From assembly GCF_026341775.1 (NCBI RefSeq), contig NZ_JAPEOB010000002.1:1984001-2048000 (forward strand): a DNA stretch of 64,000 bases. Direction: 5' to 3'. Positions 58,705 to 64,000 of the stretch are shown piece by piece. The notes below the pieces were generated by a model, which had not been told where the DNA came from, did not search any database, and saw only the letters and a list, made by a program, of their open reading frames with translations. The DNA comes from Streptomyces sp. NBC_00654 (GTDB lineage Bacteria; Actinomycetota; Actinomycetes; Streptomycetales; Streptomycetaceae). Both the position numbers and the translations under genes were made by a program. Position 1 is the stretch's first letter, and each line of letters starts with the position of its first letter.

Positions 58705-59424
58705 TTACCCGAGCCGGGGTCGGACTCCGAGTACCGCCGTACCGACGCGTACATGTGTCGCTCCGGCCGCTACGGCGTCCTCAAGGTCCGCACTCATCCC
58801 CGCGGAGACCATGTTCGCAGCCGGGCGGCCGGAGCGCAGGCGGGATGCGATTTCCATCAGCCGGTCGAACGCCGCCCGTTGCCGCCCGGCGTACGGACCG
58901 GCCAGCGGCGCGACCGTCATCAGGCCGTCGAGCCGGAGCCCCGGCGCCGCGTCCACCGCGGCGGCCAACTCCTCGATCGCGTCCGGCGCGACACCGCCGC
59001 GCTCACCGCGCTCGCCACTGTCCGCGTCCAGGGCGACCTGGACGAGACAGCCCAGTTCACGCTCGCCGCGCACCGCCGCCGCGGAGAGCGCGGTGACCAG
59101 CTTGACGCGGTCCACCGACTGCACGACATCGGCATAACTCGCCACAGAACGAACCTTGTTCGTCTGCAATTGTCCGACAAAGTGCCATGTCAGTGACAGA
59201 TCCGCACATGCGGCGGCTTTCGGTGCCGCGTCCTGGTCGCGATTCTCCGCGACATGGCGCACACCGAGTTCGTGCAAGATCCGCACATCGCTCGCTGGAT
59301 AAGTCTTCGTGACCACAATCAGGGTCACTTCTTCCCTTTTACGACCGACTGTTGCACAAGCGGAAGCAATACGTTCCTCCACCTGTGCCAGATTTTCGGC
59401 GAGTTGAGTCCTACGGTCCGTCAT
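58705..59424 (-). CDS. YggS-family PLP homeostasis protein
   Basis: 239 residues, PLP-binding barrel resembling alanine racemase domain I. The PLP lysine is in [16 protein letters not shown], with [20 protein letters not shown] and the phosphate-binding [28 protein letters not shown]. Characterised members control PLP supply and have no catalytic activity. Six bases separate it from pgeF. Confidence 0.93.
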   Translation of the reverse strand: MTDRRTQLAENLAQVEERIASACATVGRKREEVTLIVVTKTYPASDVRILHELGVRHVAENRDQDAAPKAAACADLSLTWHFVGQLQTNKVRSVASYADVVQSVDRVKLVTALSAAAVRGERELGCLVQVALDADSGERGERGGVAPDAIEELAAAVDAAPGLRLDGLMTVAPLAGPYAGRQRAAFDRLMEIASRLRSGRPAANMVSAGMSADLEDAVAAGATHVRVGTAVLGVRPRLG

Positions 59425-59430
59425 GCCCTA

Positions 59431-60189
59431 TCAGTCCAACCAGACATATCCGGCGAGCCGCCCTGTCGTGCGGTCGCGGCGGTAGGAGAAATGGTCGCCC
59501 GATTCCAGGGTGCAGAACGGCGAGCGGTGCCGGTCACCGACGCCGAGGGCGTCGAGCTGCGCGTGCACTCCGGCGGTGACGTCCACGGCCGGCGTTCCCC
59601 AGCTCGTCTCGGACCAGGAGGCGGGAACGGTCCGCGCGACGTCCGCCCGCATCGGCTCCGGGACTTCGTAGCACCGCCCGCAGACGGCCGGGCCGGTGTG
59701 CGCGACGATCCGGGAGGGTTCGGCGCCGAGGCCGGTCATGGCCTCGACCGCGGCCGGTACGACTCCGGCGACCAGTCCGGGCCGTCCCGCGTGCGCCGCC
59801 GCGACGACTCCGGCGACCGGGTCGGCCAGCAGTACGGGCGTGCAGTCCGCGGTGAGCACGGCGAGCGGGACTCCGCGCCGGGCGGTCACCACCGCGTCCA
59901 CGGCCGGAATGTCCCGGGCCTCGCCCCAGGGTCCGTCGACCACGGCCACGTCCCGCCCGTGCACCTGGTTCATCCAGACGACCCGCGCCGGATCGAGACC
60001 GAGGTGGCGGGCGGCGCGCCCGCGGTTCGCGCGCACGGCGGCGGGGTCGTCTCCGACCGCGCCGCCGAGATTGAGCTGCTCATACGGAGCGGCGCTCACC
60101 CCGCCCCACCTGTCGGTGAAGGCGAAGTGCGCGCCGCCCGTCGAGTCCACCGCGTGAAACGCGGGGACTCCGTGATGCCGACCTATCAC
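59431..60189 (-). CDS. pgeF: YfiH/PgeF-type multicopper-like hydrolase
   Basis: 252 residues. Family members (PgeF/YfiH) have been shown to remove wrongly incorporated L-Ser from peptidoglycan precursors, or to act as purine nucleosidases/phosphorylases in relatives. The metal-site His and Cys are in [40 protein letters not shown] and [16 protein letters not shown] 60189 overlaps the ftsZ stop (GTGA), tying it to division and wall synthesis. Confidence 0.9.
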   Translation of the reverse strand: MIGRHHGVPAFHAVDSTGGAHFAFTDRWGGVSAAPYEQLNLGGAVGDDPAAVRANRGRAARHLGLDPARVVWMNQVHGRDVAVVDGPWGEARDIPAVDAVVTARRGVPLAVLTADCTPVLLADPVAGVVAAAHAGRPGLVAGVVPAAVEAMTGLGAEPSRIVAHTGPAVCGRCYEVPEPMRADVARTVPASWSETSWGTPAVDVTAGVHAQLDALGVGDRHRSPFCTLESGDHFSYRRDRTTGRLAGYVWLD

Positions 60190-61400
60190 TTCAAGAAGTC
60201 CGGTACATCCAGCTCTTCGGCCTGGGTGTCCTGGTAGGGACGGGCCGGCGGGACGTGCGGCGGCGAGACCGGCGGAAGCGGGCTCTCGTTCACCACCGGA
60301 GCGGATTCGGCCGGGGCCTTGGGCTCCTCGCGCAGAGGCACCGAGCCCAGCCCGCCGCTCTGGCGGGCGGGTTCGGCGGCCCGTACCGGCGCGGCCGGCT
60401 CCTCACGCTTGCCGGCGCCCGCGCCCAGGACGTTCTCACGACGGGCCGGCGGCTGTCCGCCGTCGAAGCCCGCGGCGATCACGGTGACCCGTACCTCGTC
60501 ACCCAGGGCGTCGTCGATGACGGCGCCGAAGATGATGTTCGCCTCGGGGTGTGCCGCCTCGCTCACCAGCTGGGCGGCCTCGTTGATCTCGAAGAGACCG
60601 AGGTCGCTGCCGCCGGAGATGGAGAGCAGGACACCGCGGGCGCCGTCGATGGACGCCTCCAGGAGCGGCGAGGAGATCGCCATCTCCGCGGCGGCCACCG
60701 CGCGGTCGTCCCCGCGGGCCGAGCCGATCCCCATGAGCGCCGATCCGGCCTCGGACATGACCGACTTGACGTCGGCGAAGTCGAGGTTGATCAGACCCGG
60801 GGTGGTGATGAGGTCGGTGATGCCCTGGACACCCGAGAGCAGTACCTGGTCGGCCGACTTGAACGCGTCGAGCACGCTGACCTGGCGGTCCGAGATGGAC
60901 AGCAGTCGGTCATTGGGAATGACGATGAGGGTGTCGACCTCTTCGCGGAGTTCGGCGATGCCGTCCTCCGCCTGGTTCGCGCGGCGCCGGCCCTCGAAGG
61001 TGAACGGGCGGGTGACCACGCCGATCGTCAGGGCGCCGAGCGAGCGCGCGATGTTGGCGACGACGGGTGCGCCGCCGGTGCCGGTGCCGCCGCCTTCTCC
61101 GGCGGTGACGAAGACCATGTCGGCCCCCTTGAGGACCTCCTCGATCTCCTCACGGTGGTCCTCTGCCGCCTTGCGACCGACGGCCGGGTTCGCCCCGGCG
61201 CCGAGGCCGCGGGTGAGTTCACGGCCGACGTCGAGCTTGACGTCGGCGTCGCTCATCAACAGGGCTTGCGCATCAGTGTTGATCGCGATGAACTCGACGC
61301 CCTTGAGGCCGACCTCGATCATTCGGTTGATGGCATTGACACCACCGCCGCCGACACCGATGACCTTGATGACTGCGAGGTAGTTCTGCGGTGCTGCCAC
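60186..61400 (-). CDS. ftsZ: Cell division GTPase FtsZ
   Basis: 404 residues, bacterial tubulin. GTP-binding loops: [14 protein letters not shown], the tubulin signature [20 protein letters not shown], and the T7 loop [20 protein letters not shown] with catalytic Asp residues. A Pro-rich linker (about 320-395) ends in the conserved C-terminal peptide DVPDFLK that binds SepF and other partners. GTG 61400 begins [13 protein letters not shown], the family start. In streptomycetes, ftsZ has vegetative and sporulation promoters just upstream. Confidence 0.98.
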   Translation of the reverse strand: MAAPQNYLAVIKVIGVGGGGVNAINRMIEVGLKGVEFIAINTDAQALLMSDADVKLDVGRELTRGLGAGANPAVGRKAAEDHREEIEEVLKGADMVFVTAGEGGGTGTGGAPVVANIARSLGALTIGVVTRPFTFEGRRRANQAEDGIAELREEVDTLIVIPNDRLLSISDRQVSVLDAFKSADQVLLSGVQGITDLITTPGLINLDFADVKSVMSEAGSALMGIGSARGDDRAVAAAEMAISSPLLEASIDGARGVLLSISGGSDLGLFEINEAAQLVSEAAHPEANIIFGAVIDDALGDEVRVTVIAAGFDGGQPPARRENVLGAGAGKREEPAAPVRAAEPARQSGGLGSVPLREEPKAPAESAPVVNESPLPPVSPPHVPPARPYQDTQAEELDVPDFLK

Positions 61401-61495
61401 GTCGAAGGCCTCTCGCCTCGAGTTACGTGTCGTCGCTTCACGGGTTTCCCGTGGCGACGACGGATGCCGATTGGGACGGTCCGGACGCCGACCCA

Positions 61496-61520
61496 AACCC
61501 TAACGTTGAAGTTTAGGGTT
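61496..61520. repeat. Inverted repeat in the ftsZ leader
   Basis: AACCCTAA, nine bases, TTAGGGTT; about 96 bases before the ftsZ GTG. It is AT-rich for this genome and its TAGGGT half could also act as a -10 box, so an operator or promoter role is possible. Confidence 0.6.
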
Positions 61521-61556
61521 ACCAGTGTGTCTGCTTCTTGGACTCTTCCGAACAGG

Positions 61557-61586
61557 ACACTAAGTCGACAAGTGGCGCACGTTCAA
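61557..61586 (-). promoter_or_regulatory. Candidate ftsZ promoter
   Basis: On the minus strand TTGAAC (61586-61581), 18 bases, TAGTGT (61562-61557): a good vegetative-type match, giving a leader of about 150 bases. Further TAGGGT boxes at 61623-61618 and 61502-61497 could serve two more promoters, in line with the three ftsZ promoters reported for S. coelicolor. Confidence 0.6.
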
Positions 61587-61676
61587 CGAACACGCCGAAC
61601 CTCCCGTTTTTCTTTTCACCCTATGTGATCACCCGTAGCGCTGACCAACCAGGGTGCTGGCCAGGCCAAATGTGCG

Positions 61677-62471
61677 TCAACTTCCGGAAACCGCAGGGGC
61701 GGTGGGTGCACTCACGTCGAAGTGCCCCGCTTTGGGAGCGGCTTTCATGAGAGCGGTGAGGACTCTCGCCTTCACCGGACCCTCCTCGCCGCTGCCCCAG
61801 GTCACCACACGATCCCGGGTCAGCTCCAGGGAGATCGAGTCGTACGAGGTGACCCGTACGGCCTCGGTGTCCTTGGCGATGTTCCCCGGAAGACCGCCCG
61901 CGACCCGGACCGCTTCCCGCAACAGACGGTCACTGCCGAAGCGGCGCAAACTCGCTGACTGATCGGGTTTCAGTTCCAGCAGAGGTACGCCCCGGGGCGC
62001 TTTGTCCACGGTCGCGAAGCGCACGCCTTTCGCGTCCACTTCAATGAACTTTGCGCCCTTTTTCACCAACAGGACCGGCTTTCGTTCGGTCACTTTAAGG
62101 CCGATGCCGTGCGGCCATGACCGTACGACATCCACTGTGTCGATACGAGACAACTTCTGGCGCAACCGGTTCTCCATGGCACCCGTGTCCACGGAGATCA
62201 GCGGCGCCCCGAGCGGAACCTCCGCCGCGGCCTCCACCTCGGCCGGGGTCAGCACATCGGTGCCGGTGGTCCCGACCCGCTCCACCCGCAGCCAGGACGA
62301 CCCGTAGAGCACCCAGACCGCGCCGGCGGTGAGCAGGGCCACCGCGACGGCGATCAGGATGAGCAGTGTACGGCGGCTCGGCCGGCGTCCCTCGGGCCCG
62401 GTGCGCGGCCGACGGGCGGGGGTGTCCGCACGCTTGCCCGCACCGCGCTGGGCGGTCGTCCCTCCGGCCAC
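61677..62471 (-). CDS. ftsQ: Cell division protein FtsQ
   Basis: 264 residues, bitopic divisome protein. Basic cytoplasmic N-terminus (RPRTGPEGRRPSRR), one membrane segment (about 36-57), then the POTRA domain starting WLRVERVGTTGTDVLTPAEV, and the FtsQ region IDTVDVVRSWPHGIGLKVTERKPVLLV. GTG 62471 follows AAGGAG. The 276 bases to ftsZ hold the ftsZ promoters. Confidence 0.95.
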   Translation of the reverse strand: MAGGTTAQRGAGKRADTPARRPRTGPEGRRPSRRTLLILIAVAVALLTAGAVWVLYGSSWLRVERVGTTGTDVLTPAEVEAAAEVPLGAPLISVDTGAMENRLRQKLSRIDTVDVVRSWPHGIGLKVTERKPVLLVKKGAKFIEVDAKGVRFATVDKAPRGVPLLELKPDQSASLRRFGSDRLLREAVRVAGGLPGNIAKDTEAVRVTSYDSISLELTRDRVVTWGSGEEGPVKARVLTALMKAAPKAGHFDVSAPTAPAVSGS

Positions 62472-62485
62472 GCTCGCTCCTTCAC

Positions 62486-62541
62486 CGGACCCGGGGCGCG
62501 CGCCCCGGGTCCGCACCGCCTCACGCCTGGCGGCGTGAGGC
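62486..62541. terminator. Two hairpins at the murG end / ftsQ leader
   Basis: A perfect 28-base palindrome at 62486-62513 (arms CGGACCCGGGGCGC) and a 10-bp stem GCCTCACGCC-TGGC-GGCGTGAGGC at 62518-62541 that contains the murG stop codon. They lie 15 bases before the ftsQ start. As a terminator pair they would limit read-through from murG into ftsQ. Confidence 0.7.
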
Positions 62542-63615
62542 AATCGCCTCGTACACCATGCCGACGAGCAGGTCGTCGGCGTCGCGCCGGCCGAACTCCG
62601 CGGCGGCACGGGACATCTCGTACAGCCGGTGCGGATCGGACAGCACCGGAAGGACGTTGCCCTGCACCCACTCCGGGGTCAGCGCCGCGTCGTCCACCAG
62701 CAGACCGCCGCCCGCGTTGACCACCGACTGGGCGTTGAGCCGCTGCTCGCCGTTGCCGATGGGCAGCGGGACATAGGCGGCGGGAAGCCCGACGGCGGAG
62801 AGTTCGGCGACGGTCATCGCGCCCGCGCGGCAGAGCATCATGTCGGCCGCGGCGTACGCGAGGTCCATCCGGTCCACGTACGGTACCGGGATGTAGGGCG
62901 GCATCCCGGGCATGTTGTCGATGCGCGGCAATTCGTTCTTCGGACCGACCGCATGGAGGATCTGGATTCCGGAGCGCTGGAGCAGCGGCGCGACGCGCTG
63001 GATCACCTCGTTCAGGCGGCGGGCGCCCTGCGAGCCGCCGGAGACCAGCAGCGTCGGCAGATGGGGATCCAGACCGAAGGCGGCGCGCGCCTCGGGGCGC
63101 ACCCGGGCGCGGTCCAGGGTCGCGATGGTGCGGCGCAGCGGGATGCCGATGTAGCGGGCGCCGCGCAGCTTGCTGTCCGGGGTGGAGACGGCGACCCCGT
63201 GCGCGTACCGCGAACCGATCTTGTTGGCCAGTCCCGGACGGGCGTTGGCCTCGTGGACGACGATCGGCACTCCGGCCCGTTTGGCGGCCAGGTAGCCGGG
63301 CAGGGCGACGTACCCGCCGAAGCCGACCACACAGTCCGCCTTGGTGCGCTCCAGGATCTGCTCGGCGGCCTTGATCGTGCCGCGCAGCCGTCCCGGGACG
63401 GTGATCAGCTCGGGGGTCGGTTTGCGCGGCAGCGGTACGGCGGGGATGAGCGCCAGTTCGTACCCCCGCTCGGGTACGAGCCTGGTCTCAAGTCCGCGTT
63501 CCGTGCCGAGGGCAGTGATTCCCACGGCCGGGTCCTGCCTGCGCAGGGCGTCTGCGAGGGCAAGCGCGGGCTCGATGTGGCCGGCGGTCCCCCCGCCGGC
63601 GAGTACGACATGCAC
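62521..63615 (-). CDS. murG: Lipid II synthase MurG
   Basis: 364 residues, GT28 glycosyltransferase adding GlcNAc to lipid I on the inner membrane face. Motifs: [67 protein letters not shown], and the donor-site [37 protein letters not shown] 63615, six bases after the ftsW stop. Confidence 0.97.
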   Translation of the reverse strand: MHVVLAGGGTAGHIEPALALADALRRQDPAVGITALGTERGLETRLVPERGYELALIPAVPLPRKPTPELITVPGRLRGTIKAAEQILERTKADCVVGFGGYVALPGYLAAKRAGVPIVVHEANARPGLANKIGSRYAHGVAVSTPDSKLRGARYIGIPLRRTIATLDRARVRPEARAAFGLDPHLPTLLVSGGSQGARRLNEVIQRVAPLLQRSGIQILHAVGPKNELPRIDNMPGMPPYIPVPYVDRMDLAYAAADMMLCRAGAMTVAELSAVGLPAAYVPLPIGNGEQRLNAQSVVNAGGGLLVDDAALTPEWVQGNVLPVLSDPHRLYEMSRAAAEFGRRDADDLLVGMVYEAIASRRQA

Positions 63616-63621
63616 CGAAAT

Positions 63622-64000
63622 TCACCGCTCTCCGGACGGACGCTTCTTGACGCGCCGTCTCATCGTCTTCCATCTCACCCCGGGCCTCCGCATGGCCAGG
63701 GCCGCTTTCGCGGCGGGATCATCTCGCGCGAAGGCGATCATCAGCCCGACAGCGAACATGGTCGGCAGCAGAGCCGACCCTCCGTAGGAGAACAGCGGGA
63801 GCGGGACCCCGGCGATCGGCAGCAGACCGAGCACCGCACCGACGTTGATCACGGCCTGCGCCGTGATCCAGGTGGTCACACCTCCCGCGGCATACCTCAC
63901 GAAGGGGTCCTCCGTGCGTCCGGCCACGCGGATACCCGCATAGCCTAGAGCCGCGAACAGGGCGAGCACCGACAGCGTCCCTGCCAGACCCAGTTCCTCA
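63622..64000 (-). CDS. ftsW: Cell division protein FtsW, 5' part outside window
   Basis: C-terminal 125 codons of a SEDS glycosyltransferase: EELGLAG at the window edge, then YAAGGVTTWITAQAVINVGAVLGLLPIAGVPLPLFSYGGSALLPTMFAVGLMIAF, the typical last helices, and a basic tail RRRVKKRPSGER. FtsW polymerises septal peptidoglycan. The N-terminal two thirds lie past position 64000. In this place next to murG it is FtsW and not RodA. Confidence 0.95.
   Translation of the reverse strand, partial: EELGLAGTLSVLALFAALGYAGIRVAGRTEDPFVRYAAGGVTTWITAQAVINVGAVLGLLPIAGVPLPLFSYGGSALLPTMFAVGLMIAFARDDPAAKAALAMRRPGVRWKTMRRRVKKRPSGER

Noticed and set aside
62486..62513. Attachment site or insertion-sequence end
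   Set aside because: The palindrome lies between conserved division genes with no mobile gene or second copy nearby; a terminator or mRNA structure fits better.

Overview
This is a piece of a Streptomyces chromosome. The evidence is the very high GC content with G or C at almost every third codon position, frequent GTG starts, 4-base gene overlaps, and the gene order itself: gltB, a split trp cluster, a his operon with bifunctional priA, dnaE, ileS, then divIVA, yggT, sepF, yggS, pgeF, ftsZ, ftsQ, murG and ftsW. I see no rRNA, tRNA, CRISPR array, insertion sequence or prophage. It reads as core chromosome with a few accessory patches.

Layout. 1-5.3 kb (minus): most of gltB (its 3' end lies outside the window) and a VIT/CCC1-type metal transporter. 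5.6-12.8 kb (plus): a tightly overlapped operon of four different ADP-ribosylglycohydrolase-fold proteins, a 40-codon ORF, a CaiB-type CoA-transferase and a CitE/HpcH-type CoA lyase. This is the least understood and most interesting unit here. 12.8-21.8 kb (minus): lgt, a DsbA-like membrane thioredoxin, trpA, trpB, trpM, trpC, three small membrane proteins, trpE and hisI. 21.8-25.2 kb: a DinB-like protein, an MFS exporter with its ArsR repressor and a near-perfect operator, then a decayed patch holding the 3' end of a PucR-type regulator and the 5' end of a secreted lipase/cutinase. 25.3-31.1 kb (minus): hisD-hisC-hisB-small membrane gene-hisH-priA-ridA-hisF, almost every junction overlapping.

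31.2-39.6 kb: mixed genes, including a membrane protein that carries the only in-frame TTA codon I found, a TPR-like protein, a Lon-N protein, YbaK, an ABC-2 exporter pair and a NYN-domain protein. 39.8-46.9 kb: a small basic protein, dnaE1, a DUF2252 kinase-like protein, a membrane protein and a second DsbA-like protein. 46.9-52.5 kb (minus): a dienelactone-hydrolase-like protein, a CPA1 Na+/H+ antiporter, a GNAT protein, an rluD-type pseudouridine synthase, lspA and a histone-tailed DksA/TraR protein. 52.7-56.2 kb (plus): a T-box leader controlling ileS translation, then ileS. 56.4-64 kb (minus): the polar-growth and division cluster divIVA to ftsW, with a candidate ftsZ promoter region.

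How it works together. lgt and lspA supply two lipoprotein-processing steps. The trp and his genes interlock: hisI sits just upstream of trpE, and PriA probably serves both pathways because no trpF is visible. The last 8 kb couples apical growth (DivIVA), septation (FtsZ, SepF, FtsQ, FtsW) and lipid II synthesis (MurG).
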